Assembly (NCBI RefSeq): GCF_023921225.1
Contig: NZ_CP071528.1
Location: 1 to 64,000, forward strand
Length of the DNA: 64,000 nucleotides
Source: Legionella lytica
Lineage (GTDB): Bacteria > Pseudomonadota > Gammaproteobacteria > Legionellales > Legionellaceae
Direction: 5' to 3'
A program made the translations under genes and the position numbers. This document shows, piece after piece, positions 1 to 8,268 of this stretch; the first letter of the stretch is position 1, and every line of letters starts with the position of its first letter. The notes below the pieces were generated by a model, which ran no database searches, was not told where the DNA came from, and saw only the letters and a list, made by a program, of their open reading frames with translations.

Positions 1-957
1 ATGGCCACGAAGAAACCTAAAGTTTTAGTCGTTGCTAATAATAAAGGTGGTGTTGGAAAAAGCCTGATTAGCCAATTAATATCGACTTACATTGCTTTTA
101 AAAAAAATAAAAAGGTCTTGGTCCTTGATTTTGACCCCCAAGGCAATATGTCTTATCGATTTCTTCGCGATACACGTATTCGCGATATGTCGAGTTATAA
201 GCCTCCATTGCATCCGGATTACGATCCCAATAACCCTGATGATGATGGTTGGGACGGTCGTTCATCGGCTTTGGACATGTGGACTGAAAATCCTGTAGTA
301 CCCTATCCAACTGATCTTGAGAATTTAGATATTCTTCCTAGCGATGCGGGATTAATCAAGGATATCGAAGCTTTTGAATACAGTGACAGTCTTGAAAGTA
401 TTGTACAGCGCCCCTATGATTTTTTTGCTATGGACGAATTTATCGATTGTGGTTATGACTTGATCCTGATTGACACGCCTCCGGCAAAAGGTCCTTTAAC
501 GCAAAGTGCTATTCGGGCTGCTACCCATGTGCTAATTCCTTTAGAGCTTAGCAACAAATCATTGCAAGGTTTGGCTGGAATGGTTGATTTGGTCAATCGG
601 CAAAATGTCTATCGTCCCAGCAATTCACAAGCGAAAATTATTGGATTATTGAAAAACAAAGTGGATTACAACAAGCGTACTCCTCAGAATCGTATAATTG
701 ACACCATTATGTCTAATCCTATGTTAAGCCAGTTGTTAATTGAAGAGATTGAAGTTCATGATTCTCCAAGAGCTGTTGATATCGATGAAGATCAAGCGCC
801 TATTACGGCACCTTATACCGAATTAAAAGATAATGATCGATTTGCTATTGAAGCACTTGCTTTGGGTGAATTTGTTTATAAAAAAGTATTGGGAGAAAAA
901 GAACGTGTCCATCAAAAAGAAACTAATGGCGAGCTCGTTAACGTCGAAAGTGAATAA
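1..957 (+). CDS. parA: ParA-family partition ATPase
   Basis: A 318-residue Walker-type ATPase that would position replicon copies before cell division together with ParB. The N-terminus carries the deviant Walker A motif KGGVGKS at residues 15-21. A Walker B-like strand (DLILIDTPPA) lies near residue 155. The ATG is the first base of the window, so upstream regulation cannot be seen. It overlaps parB by 32-53 bp, depending on the parB start, so the two are translationally coupled. Length is normal for plasmid/chromid ParA proteins without a long N-terminal HTH. The function is firm; whether the replicon is plasmid, chromid or chromosome is inferred. Confidence 0.93.
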   Translation: MATKKPKVLVVANNKGGVGKSLISQLISTYIAFKKNKKVLVLDFDPQGNMSYRFLRDTRIRDMSSYKPPLHPDYDPNNPDDDGWDGRSSALDMWTENPVVPYPTDLENLDILPSDAGLIKDIEAFEYSDSLESIVQRPYDFFAMDEFIDCGYDLILIDTPPAKGPLTQSAIRAATHVLIPLELSNKSLQGLAGMVDLVNRQNVYRPSNSQAKIIGLLKNKVDYNKRTPQNRIIDTIMSNPMLSQLLIEEIEVHDSPRAVDIDEDQAPITAPYTELKDNDRFAIEALALGEFVYKKVLGEKERVHQKETNGELVNVESE

Positions 958-2017
958 ACCTGATACGATTACACGTGCAGGCATTACAGCGAATCTAAAA
1001 TTTACTCGGGGCAAGCAGCTTGTTGAGCATGACCCTTTTTCTCTGATTCCTGACCCACAGAACCCAAGACCAGGTGAAATTATCGACGAAGCCTGGTTGC
1101 GGGCTATGTTACATATTGGTACGGAGCAATCTTTATGTAATTTTTCAGAATCTGGTGATTATGTTATTCCTGAATATTCTGAATTGCCTTGTGAGAATAG
1201 TGAGTCATTAGAAGACAGTTATAATGCACTTCGTGATTTAGCTTTTTCTATTCGCAATGATGGATTAATTCAGCCAATCGAGATTTTTTTGGCTGACCGA
1301 CAAAATGATCCAGATTATTTCCGCAATTCAAATTTAGAATATGGCTATGTAATTTTAGAAGGTCATCAACGACGACTTGCTGCAATGATGGCTGGCGTTT
1401 CAACAGTGACCTGTATTGAGATCACTGATGAGAGCATGTTAGCTAAGCTAAAAGTGAAACATCGAAAATTAAGAAGACAGTTATCAGAAAATAATCTAAG
1501 AAAAGGTTTGACTGTTTCTCAGAACTTTCAAATTGTACAGGCATTATTTTCTGATCCAAGCAGTCACTCGCTCACTAAAAAGGAGTTGTCTGGCATCATT
1601 GGTTTTAATGAAAGTATTGCTAGTGCTTTGCGTTCTATCTGTACGAAGCCTGAAAGTTATCCTCCAGTTTTCTTCTCGAGAATTCATGAAAACAAATTAA
1701 CTTTTAAAACAATTAGGGCCCTGGTTCCTAAATCATATGATGAAATAGAGCATGCTTTAACTGCCGAACCTGATTTAAATGAAACTCAACTTAGTATTCC
1801 TCTTGAAAAAAGCCCTAAGCCTCGTGGAAGACAAGGTGGCGCTATCAAGAAGTCTGCTACGTTTAAGGTAAATGATGAGCAGGAGTCCATTAAGATGCAA
1901 ACATTATTACTTTCCAGGTTTCCAGAAATTGAAGAGATTGAAGGTGAATTGTCTTTTAAGAGCCTAGAACGGGTTTTAAATATAATTAAGGAAATGGCTG
2001 CTGGAGAGTTAGCGTGA
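905..2017 (+). CDS. parB: ParB-family centromere-binding protein
   Basis: ParB/Spo0J-like partition protein. The N-terminal ParB/Srx domain contains the segment GHQRRLAAMMAG (an R-R box), followed by a helix-turn-helix region around LTKKELSGIIGFNESIASAL. Two starts are plausible. The GTG at 905 has GGGAG nine bases upstream (370 aa). The ATG at 926 has only a weak AAAGAA (363 aa). I chose 905 for its ribosome site. The frame stays open back to 833, but that part is the parA 3' end read in another frame. The gene ends inside a perfect 20-bp palindrome that may be its own binding site. Confidence 0.9.
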   Translation: MSIKKKLMASSLTSKVNKPDTITRAGITANLKFTRGKQLVEHDPFSLIPDPQNPRPGEIIDEAWLRAMLHIGTEQSLCNFSESGDYVIPEYSELPCENSESLEDSYNALRDLAFSIRNDGLIQPIEIFLADRQNDPDYFRNSNLEYGYVILEGHQRRLAAMMAGVSTVTCIEITDESMLAKLKVKHRKLRRQLSENNLRKGLTVSQNFQIVQALFSDPSSHSLTKKELSGIIGFNESIASALRSICTKPESYPPVFFSRIHENKLTFKTIRALVPKSYDEIEHALTAEPDLNETQLSIPLEKSPKPRGRQGGAIKKSATFKVNDEQESIKMQTLLLSRFPEIEEIEGELSFKSLERVLNIIKEMAAGELA

Positions 2018-2030
2018 CCCGGGTCACGCT
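2011..2030. promoter_or_regulatory. Perfect 20-bp palindrome, candidate parS
   Basis: AGCGTGACCCGGGTCACGCT is self-complementary over all 20 bases, has no loop and spans the parB stop codon. With no spacer and no T-run it is a poor terminator but a good site for a dimeric DNA-binding protein. Plasmid parS sites such as F sopC are similar short GC-rich palindromes next to parB. I did not notice a second copy in the window. That this is parS is inference. Confidence 0.6.
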
Positions 2031-2099
2031 TCCGTAACTTATTGATAAATAAAGAAAAAATTACATTTTTGATTTTTTTGATTCTAACAAGGGAAGCTT

Positions 2100-2570
2100 A
2101 TGACTGAAAAAAGAAAAAGTAAAAAGTTGTTTTTTGCTTCGCCACAAAAAAAGGAAAAATGGCTTGTATGCATACGCTTTCCAAGAGACATTAAAGAAAA
2201 GCTTAAGATACAAGCTGATAAGGAATACAGTGGGCGAGGGAAGCAATCATTACTTATTGAAGATGCGGTTAAGTACTATTTATATACGCTTGCAGAAATT
2301 AAATGGGCTGAATACGAAAAGGATCTTGATTACTGTGAACTCATTGATGATATTTATGAAGGATTAAATCAAGGCCCTTTGGAAAATGCGACACAAGTAT
2401 TTTTTACTGAAGAAACAAAAACTCAAATTCTAGAGCTAGAGAAAAAGATTAAACTAACCAAGCCTCTTATGAAAGATGTACGCACAGGTTTGATAAGAAA
2501 GGCGGTTTCAATTAGGCTCAGTTTGGGCGACAAAGCCTTTTTTGATTCAATTATGAGTTACAGTGATTAA
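2100..2570 (+). CDS. Ribbon-helix-helix protein beside parAB
   Basis: 156 residues with a basic N-terminus. Residues about 20-60 resemble a ribbon-helix-helix fold: a strand (LVCIRFPRDI), a helix, the turn YSGRGKQS, then a second helix. The rest is charged and has no motif I recognise. It lies 82 bp after parB on the same strand and starts at an ATG behind AAGGGAAGCTT. CopG/Omega-like RHH proteins often accompany partition or copy-control loci, so a role in regulating parAB or copy number is plausible but only inferred from position and fold. Confidence 0.6.
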   Translation: MTEKRKSKKLFFASPQKKEKWLVCIRFPRDIKEKLKIQADKEYSGRGKQSLLIEDAVKYYLYTLAEIKWAEYEKDLDYCELIDDIYEGLNQGPLENATQVFFTEETKTQILELEKKIKLTKPLMKDVRTGLIRKAVSIRLSLGDKAFFDSIMSYSD

Positions 2571-2826
2571 TATTAGGATGATTGTATGCGGCGAGGAAAA
2601 GGGTATTTTTAATGGAACATTTACATAGTATTAATTGATGTGAAAAAAAATGTAATATCAACAATTATATTTCTTTCTTTATTATTGTTTTTGTTCCATT
2701 AAAATAAGTTATTTATTAAATAATTTAGGATGATAGGTCACCTATTTTATTATATTCGCTATTTGATTGTGCCATCGGCTCTCTCTAATCAGGCTATTAT
2801 ATAAGTAAGAGATAAAGGAGAATATC

Positions 2827-3006
2827 ATGACCAAATACAGTAAAGGAGCACAAAAAGAAGTAGAAAAAGAAATGCATAAATACAAAGAAGGCGAAGCCTA
2901 TAGTGGCAAAGGAGATAAAAAGGTCACTAGCCGAAAACAAGCTATAGCGATTGGATTATCGAAAGCGAGAAAAAAAGGTAAAAAAGTTCCACCTAGAAAA
3001 AATTAA
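2827..3006 (+). CDS. Small basic DUF6496-type protein
   Basis: A 59-residue lysine-rich protein (begins MTKYSKGAQKEVEKEM, ends KKVPPRKN). The pattern SRKQAIAIGLSKARKKG matches what I recall of the DUF6496 family, small proteins common on plasmids and in environmental bacteria with no known role. An AAAGGAG ribosome site lies six bases before the ATG. The upstream 2571-2826 is very AT-rich and holds no other gene. Function is unknown. Confidence 0.7.
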   Translation: MTKYSKGAQKEVEKEMHKYKEGEAYSGKGDKKVTSRKQAIAIGLSKARKKGKKVPPRKN

Positions 3007-3114
3007 TTCATATTCCTAATCACGTGGATTTTTTTTCAGGGCTCGCTATGCCATTAGTAAATGGTACTTGTTTATGAGCAATTAGAATATTTATTTTAAT
3101 AGCTCATCAAGGAG

Positions 3115-3870
3115 TAATGATTGTTCGAAATGCCAAAAATCCTCCAAGGATCCTTTTTGATTGCGTTAATCGTTTAGGTAATGCTGCAATTGTGTATAAT
3201 TTGTCTTTAGTGTACTTTTGCTTAGCTCACTCCATGCAAGGGGGTAAAACAGGGGTATGTGGCCGGGCAGGGGTTGAATAAACGCTTATTGCCGAGGTAG
3301 TACGCTGATTTCGCAAATAATCGATAAAAATTTTTCCGGATCGTTTGGATTTGGTCATTTTATTAATATAAACCTGTTTTAACTGCTCTAATAGTTGCGC
3401 AAACGCAAGGGTGAATTGTTATCAAAGTTGTTTCGTAATCTGATTATCTGGATATAAGAGCTGGTGTGGATTACTGATAATAAATTTCTTTTCTTGCGAA
3501 GGGGAGGGGGGATCACCTAATAATTTCGCATATACCTTATCACTTCGGTTGGATTTTTGTCAAATCGTAACCCTTTAAAGCTCTAGTGGCGTAAGTGGCC
3601 GTTTCAGACCATTCAGCAAACAGTGCTTCACAAACAAATTTTGATTTTATCCGTATGCGTGGGCAGAGCCAGGAGGCACGGAGCTAAATGGGTTTAAGCT
3701 TTGTTTATCCTGTACTAGTAGCTGATAAATATCTCTTTCCGTTGCCGCGGTAAATCCAGGACTATATTGATGATTAAATTCAATCCACCTTGTTTATTAT
3801 ACAACCTAAAAAGTGAGCCAAAGTATCTCTTCCACCTTTAGGAGGTGTATATCCTCCAATTACCACTCTT
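3115..3870 (-). pseudogene. ligD: Decayed ATP-dependent DNA ligase LigD
   Basis: Reading the minus strand with several frame changes and stops recovers ordered pieces of LigD. First comes the ligase-domain segment VIGGYTPPKGGRDTLAHF. Next is GFTAATERDIYQLL, then CEALFAEWSETATYATRALKG continuing as LRFDKNPTEV after a frame change. The polymerase-domain start ISNPHQLLYPDNQITK follows, and last its C-terminal part KSKRSGKIFIDYLRNQR and KKDPWRIF. The order (ligase then polymerase) fits the Pseudomonas-type LigD. Most of the polymerase domain is deleted and the 5' part is missing. It lies downstream of intact ku on the same strand, so the two once formed an NHEJ operon. Confidence 0.85.
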
Positions 3871-4043
3871 GACGTTTAACGCATATTATTTTAGCCAATT
3901 GTAGCTTCGGTTTGATTGATAAGTGCTATTTATCTGTTTCTATATAATGCCTTCATAAAACTAATTGCAAAATTGCTGCAGTAATTTTTTTTGCTTTAAT
4001 CACCTGTACAGTGTATCGAAGTATGGACCTAGCCTCATTGGCA

Positions 4044-4874
4044 TTACTCCTTATGTCTAGAGCGCTTGATTTTTGAGGGTTTTCTGGTTTTTTGCTTCAT
4101 GCTTTCTTTTAATAAAGAAACAAAATCAACAACTGCATCATGACTTGGGGCTGCTTTTGTGGTTTTTCTATCAGAAATAGTTAATTTATTTACTTGTTGA
4201 TCAAGCCATTTTTGTAGGGTTTCGCGATAATCATTGTGGTATTTGTCAGGATTCCATGGAACACTCATATCATTAATTAAATCGACAGCCATTTTTATTT
4301 CTTTATCTGAAATCTTATAAGTTTTGGCTTCCTCTTTAGGTACATTTAGTTCTTCTTCATCACGAATTTCGTCTTTGAAATGAATAAGATATAAAAGAAG
4401 ACTATGTTGATGGGGTAGGATTAGGCTTAAGTATTCTTTAGTGCGTAGGATGGTTTTGGCTACACCCACTTTACGCGTTTTTTTCAAGGCTTCTCGCAAG
4501 AGTACATATGCTTTTTTATTTTTTCCTTCCGGTATTAGGTAATAGGGCTTTGCGTAATATAAATTGTCGATCTCATTGAGATCAACAAACTCTTCAATGT
4601 CGATGGTTTTAAATAGTTCAGGACTTTTTTTCTCAAAATCCTTTTCATTTACAATGATGTAATTACCTTTTTCATATTCATAGCCCTTAACGATTTCATC
4701 CCAGGGCACTTCTTTACCAGTTTCTTCATCGACACGTTGATAGCGGACACGAGAGCTCGTTTTTACATTAAGCAGGTGGAAATGAATCTCATTATTTTCT
4801 TCTATAGAAAACAACGAGACTGGAATAGACACCAGCCCAAAAGAAATGTCTCCCTTCCAAATTGATCGCGCCAT
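4044..4874 (-). CDS. ku: Ku end-binding protein (NHEJ)
   Basis: Bacterial Ku homodimer that binds DNA double-strand ends and recruits LigD. The start at 4874 (MARSIWKGDISFGLVSIPVS, the typical Ku N-terminus) has GGAG six to seven bases upstream; further in-frame ATGs at 4886 and 4907 lack support. It encodes 276 aa, the usual Ku length, with a lysine/arginine-rich tail (SKIKRSRHKE). The frame is intact, but the partner ligD just downstream is a wreck. Either the protein works with another ligase or it is a leftover. Bacterial NHEJ is patchily distributed, which suggests past transfer. Confidence 0.92.
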   Translation of the reverse strand: MARSIWKGDISFGLVSIPVSLFSIEENNEIHFHLLNVKTSSRVRYQRVDEETGKEVPWDEIVKGYEYEKGNYIIVNEKDFEKKSPELFKTIDIEEFVDLNEIDNLYYAKPYYLIPEGKNKKAYVLLREALKKTRKVGVAKTILRTKEYLSLILPHQHSLLLYLIHFKDEIRDEEELNVPKEEAKTYKISDKEIKMAVDLINDMSVPWNPDKYHNDYRETLQKWLDQQVNKLTISDRKTTKAAPSHDAVVDFVSLLKESMKQKTRKPSKIKRSRHKE

Positions 4875-5206
4875 TCCTAGCTCCATGTTGTCCAAAGAAC
4901 ACCACAAGAAAGAGTACTGTGGTAGAAATAATTAGTGGTTTATTAGTATAATTTTAGAACTTAAGACTGAATTGTTCAAAAATTTAACTTAAGTAAGCCA
5001 TTTTAGTTCTTCTTATCTAGTTGGTTGAGAAAGTCAAAGCACTGCTCGAGAGAGAGGGGAATATTTGCATTTCTTAAGACATAAGCATACGTTTGTGAAA
5101 TAGGTAAAAAAAGCCAGTTTAGCGTAAGCCGATTCTATTTAATACTGTAAAAAATACGGTATTCTATGGGATTAAAGATATTGTCATGTTGTTTTTCCCT
5201 GCATCT
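4875..5206. other. Intergenic region between ku and yihY-like gene
   Basis: About 330 bp without a convincing gene. It contains the ku promoter side and a palindromic repeat at 5141-5163. Nothing else is recognised. Confidence 0.5.
5141..5163. repeat. Short palindromic repeat, copy 1
   Basis: Arms AATACTGTA and TACGGTATT flank five A residues. A nearly identical unit (ATACCGTA - A5 - TACGGTAT) occurs at 22658-22678. Both copies are intergenic. It could be a short dispersed repeat, a regulator site or part of a terminator (this copy lies just 3' of the YihY-like gene). Confidence 0.5.
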
Positions 5207-6040
5207 TTAGGATGTTCTATGATTTGTATAAATTTTGGTTATTTCCGCCCCTATAAAGAAAATTTGCGCTGAATAGTAAACCCATATTAACAGCACAATG
5301 ACTGAGCTTGCTGCACCAAAGACAGAAGCAATCTCGGCTTTATTCAAATAAAAGCCAATGGCTATTTTACCCAGACTAAACAATAAGGCGGTAATTAGGG
5401 CTCCGACCCATATATTGCTCCATTTGAGCTCAATATACGGCAGACTTTTAAACATAAGTGCAAAGAGTAGTGTGACTAATAGAAAAGAAAATGAGTGACT
5501 AATTATGAGTTCGAGGAAGATGTTCGTACCAATAAAATAATTAATGTGGCTGCTTAAAATAGCTAATAGGGCACTTAATATTAAAGAAGAAAATAATAAA
5601 AAAGCAAAAATTAATATCATCGCAAATGATACAAATTGATTTTTAATCGCCGCAAACCATTTTTGATGAGGATGAATTTGAACACCCCAAATAATATTTA
5701 ATCCTTCTTGAATGGAGCTAAATACGCGTGAGGCGCTAAATAATAGAACGATAATACTAAAAATGCGTGCGAAGAACGCTGTAGAATGGTGATTGACATT
5801 TTTTATCATTTCTTGAATTTGGAGAGCTGTTTGCTCTCCTAATAAGGAACTGACCTGTCCTAAAATTTGCCCTCGGGCAGCATCCTCTCCAAATAATGTT
5901 CCCACTAAGGAGATGCAAATCAATAAAATAGGTGCTAGAGAAAATAGGGTGTAATAAGCAAGGGCTGCGGCAAGGCTTGATACGCGATCGTTTTGCCAAT
6001 TGATATACAGTTCATGTAGCCAGCCAAATTTTAAAGTCAT
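5207..6040 (-). CDS. YihY/BrkB-family inner-membrane protein
   Basis: 277 residues with about six hydrophobic helices. The typical N-terminal signature SSLAAALAYYTLFSLAPILL is near residues 21-40, and the C-terminal TM contains VLLIWVYYSAQIFFIGAEIT. The family (once called RNase BN, now YihY/virulence factor BrkB) has no agreed biochemical role. The ATG at 6040 follows a stretch with only a weak ribosome site. It is transcribed alone on the minus strand. Confidence 0.88.
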   Translation of the reverse strand: MTLKFGWLHELYINWQNDRVSSLAAALAYYTLFSLAPILLICISLVGTLFGEDAARGQILGQVSSLLGEQTALQIQEMIKNVNHHSTAFFARIFSIIVLLFSASRVFSSIQEGLNIIWGVQIHPHQKWFAAIKNQFVSFAMILIFAFLLFSSLILSALLAILSSHINYFIGTNIFLELIISHSFSFLLVTLLFALMFKSLPYIELKWSNIWVGALITALLFSLGKIAIGFYLNKAEIASVFGAASSVIVLLIWVYYSAQIFFIGAEITKIYTNHRTS

Positions 6041-6210
6041 AATGAGTTCATAAAAGTTTAACTAATCATAGCCTAACTTATCGCTAATAGACTTTCTATA
6101 CTAATCTCGTATTTGAGGAAAACCATAATTGTTAAAAATTAATCACCAACTAAAATGGTCTATCTTGATTGCTAATAAACGTTTGTTAGACAATAAAAGA
6201 GGGAGTGATT

Positions 6211-6360
6211 ATGGATAACAAAAGCATCGAAAAATCATTTGAAAACACAGATGATAAAATAGAGGGAATTGTGCTGCATCTCTTAAAAAAATATATAATA
6301 AAAAACGAATTATCATCGCAAGACATGGAGCTCAAAGAAGAGCAAGAATGTGAGCATTAG
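6211..6360 (+). CDS. Small acidic hypothetical protein
   Basis: A 49-residue frame beginning MDNKSIEKSFENTDDKIEG and ending EEQECEH. GAGGGAG lies five to six bases before the ATG, and a strong hairpin lies 32 bases after the stop, so it looks like a complete monocistronic transcript. No family recognised. Confidence 0.5.
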   Translation: MDNKSIEKSFENTDDKIEGIVLHLLKKYIIKNELSSQDMELKEEQECEH

Positions 6361-6391
6361 AGCAAATAATGTTAAGGGCCTCCTTTATCTG

Positions 6392-6423
6392 TAACCCATA
6401 TTAGCGTGGCGTAATATGGGTTA
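6392..6423 (+). terminator. Hairpin after small ORF
   Basis: A perfect 12-bp stem (TAACCCATATTA and its complement) closes an 8-base loop. It is followed by TTCAAGATTT rather than a clean T-run. The position fits a terminator of the small gene. Confidence 0.55.
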
Positions 6424-6594
6424 TTCAAGATTTGATACAGACTCATAAAGTTCCTAAAATAGATCAAGATAAAATTATCGTACTTGATAAAAATTTGACG
6501 GACCGATGTATCCTTCATTAACTGAATGAAAAAAAGTTGCACTTAGCTGTTGAAGCCAGGGGCCAATAAGCCCCTAACAAATATACTTAAAAGG

Positions 6595-6930
6595 TTATCT
6601 TTTTCTTTTTATATTTTGTTGTTCTTCCGCTTCTTCAGAAATCTCATTATTATATTTATCCTTTTTACGCTTTAGTGGATTACTATTTTCTGCATTAAAG
6701 AAAATGGGTGAATAGCTACTTTTAAATGAGCTACTTAGATCTTCGCTGTCCTGTTGGTTTAAGTTGTACAAATCATTTACCAATAAGTCTAATACCATAA
6801 AATCATTCGAACTATTTATTTTACGGATGTTTTCGAGTAAGTTGGAATTGATTAGCTGTTTTTCGAGAAGAATGATAATTAAATGCCATCGCTCATAATC
6901 AAGTAAAAGAGAGAGTAAGCTAGGGATTGG
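6595..6930 (-). pseudogene. 3' fragment of IS-interrupted repeat protein
   Basis: This is the C-terminal 108 codons of the large repeat protein at 8278-11028, cut off by the IS256 element. After one copy of the 9-bp duplication is removed, the frame continues exactly from PIP into SLLSLLLDYERWHLIIILLEK, another of the repeat units. It then runs into a lysine/glutamate-rich tail ending EEAEEQQNIKRKR. The glutamate-rich end resembles the E-block of Dot/Icm substrates, so the insertion probably removed the export signal. An ATG inside the IS left end (6981) keeps a 128-codon frame open, but its product is unlikely to be meaningful. Confidence 0.9.
6922..6930. repeat. Target-site duplication, left copy
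   Basis: AGGGATTGG is repeated exactly at 8269-8277. It flanks the IS256 element. IS256 transposition is known to duplicate 8-9 bp. Confidence 0.92.
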
Positions 6931-8268
6931 GTAGTGTTTAAATAACTGTGTCATCTCTTTTAACTTGTTATAATTTAACACTTAAAAGAGGTGCATATGA
7001 GTAAGAAGACAATTGATTTATCGAATTTTGATTTCAACGAGTTCAAATCAGAAGCATTAGCGCAGTTAAAATTAGGACAATCGCTCACAGGAAAAGACGG
7101 AATCCTTACCCCCTTAATTAAAGAGTTATTAGAGTCTGCCTTAGAAGGAGAAATGGATTCTCATATGATGGACTGCTCTGAGACAGGTATCGTCAACCGT
7201 CGTAACGGTAAAACGACTAAAACGATTAAATCGACCACTGGCGTTTTTGACTTGGAAACGCCTCGAGATAGGGATGGTAGTTTTGAGCCTGAGATAGTCA
7301 AAAAACGTCAAACAGTACTCAACGAGTCACTCGATAATAAAGTCTTGGCACTTTATGCGATAGGCATGAGCTACGAGGCAATAAGCGAGCATTTATCGGA
7401 GATGTATGGATTAGAAATCTCCAGCGCTAAAATCAGTTTAATAACCGATAAGCTCTTACCGCTGATTACTGAATGGCGCAATCGCTCCTTAGAATCGGTA
7501 TACCCCATCGTATTTCTTGATGCCATGCACTTTAAAGTACGTGTTGACGGCAAGGTCATCAGTCGAGCCTTTTACACGGTTCTCGCTGTTAACTCAGAAG
7601 GTAAAAAGGATATTCTAGGACTCTATTTATCTGAGGCAGAAGGCGCTCGTTTCTGGCTTGGTGTCTTAAATGACCTTAAGGCTCGCGGGGTAGAAGATAT
7701 TCTTATTGCCAGCATCGATGGGCTTAAGGGATTTCCTGATGCCATTACCGAAGTATTTCCTCATACTGAAGTGCAGCTTTGTGTTGTTCATCAAATTCGC
7801 AACTCATTGAAGTATGTGGTCAGCAAAGACCAGAAGGCCTTTATGGCTGATTTAAAACTTGTTTATAAAGCGTCAAGCAAAGACTTAGCGGAGCATCATC
7901 TGCTTGAGCTGGAAGAGAAATGGGGAAAAAAATATCCTGCTGTAATAAAGTCTTGGAATAATCACTGGGAAGCTCTATCACAGTACTTTAAATATCCAGA
8001 AGAGCTCAGACGTATCATTTATACGACCAATATTGTCGAAGGTTTTCATCGACAAATTCGCAAATACACTAAAAATAAAGGCGCATTCACCAGCGAAAAC
8101 GCCCTTATCAAACTCATTTACTGTGCTGCTCAGAAAGTACTGGAAAAATGGAATCAGCCCATGCACAATTGGGCGCTTATCGTGTCCCAACTACAAATCT
8201 ATTTTGAAGACAGACTAACTTTGGGGCTTAGATAAGCAATGAGGTGACACAGTTAAATGAACACTCTC
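6931..8268 (+). mobile_element. Complete IS256-family insertion sequence
   Basis: A 1,338-bp element. The left end (6931-6956, GTAGTGTTTAAATAACTGTG onward) and the right end (8242-8268, complement GAGAGTGTTCATTTAACTGT onward) match as imperfect inverted repeats of about 26 bp sharing TAACTGTGTCA. It is flanked by the 9-bp duplication AGGGATTGG. Transposase and ends are intact, so it could still move. The insertion interrupts a repeat-protein gene on the opposite strand. Confidence 0.93.
6997..8235 (+). CDS. IS256-family transposase (Mutator type)
   Basis: DDE transposase of 412 aa. Visible family marks are the N-terminal block GKDGILTPLIKELLESALEGE, the first Asp in VFLDAMHFKVR, the second in ASIDGLKGFPDA, the C-H pair in LCVVHQIRNSLKYV, and the Glu in TTNIVEGFHRQIRKYTKNKG. 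The ATG at 6997 follows AAAGAGGTG; a GTG at 6991 overlaps that ribosome site and is less likely. Full length without frameshift. It belongs to the element 6931-8268. Confidence 0.95.
   Translation: MSKKTIDLSNFDFNEFKSEALAQLKLGQSLTGKDGILTPLIKELLESALEGEMDSHMMDCSETGIVNRRNGKTTKTIKSTTGVFDLETPRDRDGSFEPEIVKKRQTVLNESLDNKVLALYAIGMSYEAISEHLSEMYGLEISSAKISLITDKLLPLITEWRNRSLESVYPIVFLDAMHFKVRVDGKVISRAFYTVLAVNSEGKKDILGLYLSEAEGARFWLGVLNDLKARGVEDILIASIDGLKGFPDAITEVFPHTEVQLCVVHQIRNSLKYVVSKDQKAFMADLKLVYKASSKDLAEHHLLELEEKWGKKYPAVIKSWNNHWEALSQYFKYPEELRRIIYTTNIVEGFHRQIRKYTKNKGAFTSENALIKLIYCAAQKVLEKWNQPMHNWALIVSQLQIYFEDRLTLGLR

Noticed and set aside
833..925. Upstream extension of parB to 833
   Set aside because: This stretch is the 3' end of parA read in another frame. 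GTG at 905 or ATG at 926 is the likelier start.
2571..2826. Possible replication origin with iterons in the AT-rich region after the partition genes
   Set aside because: No direct repeats and no replication initiator gene seen nearby; AT richness alone is not enough.
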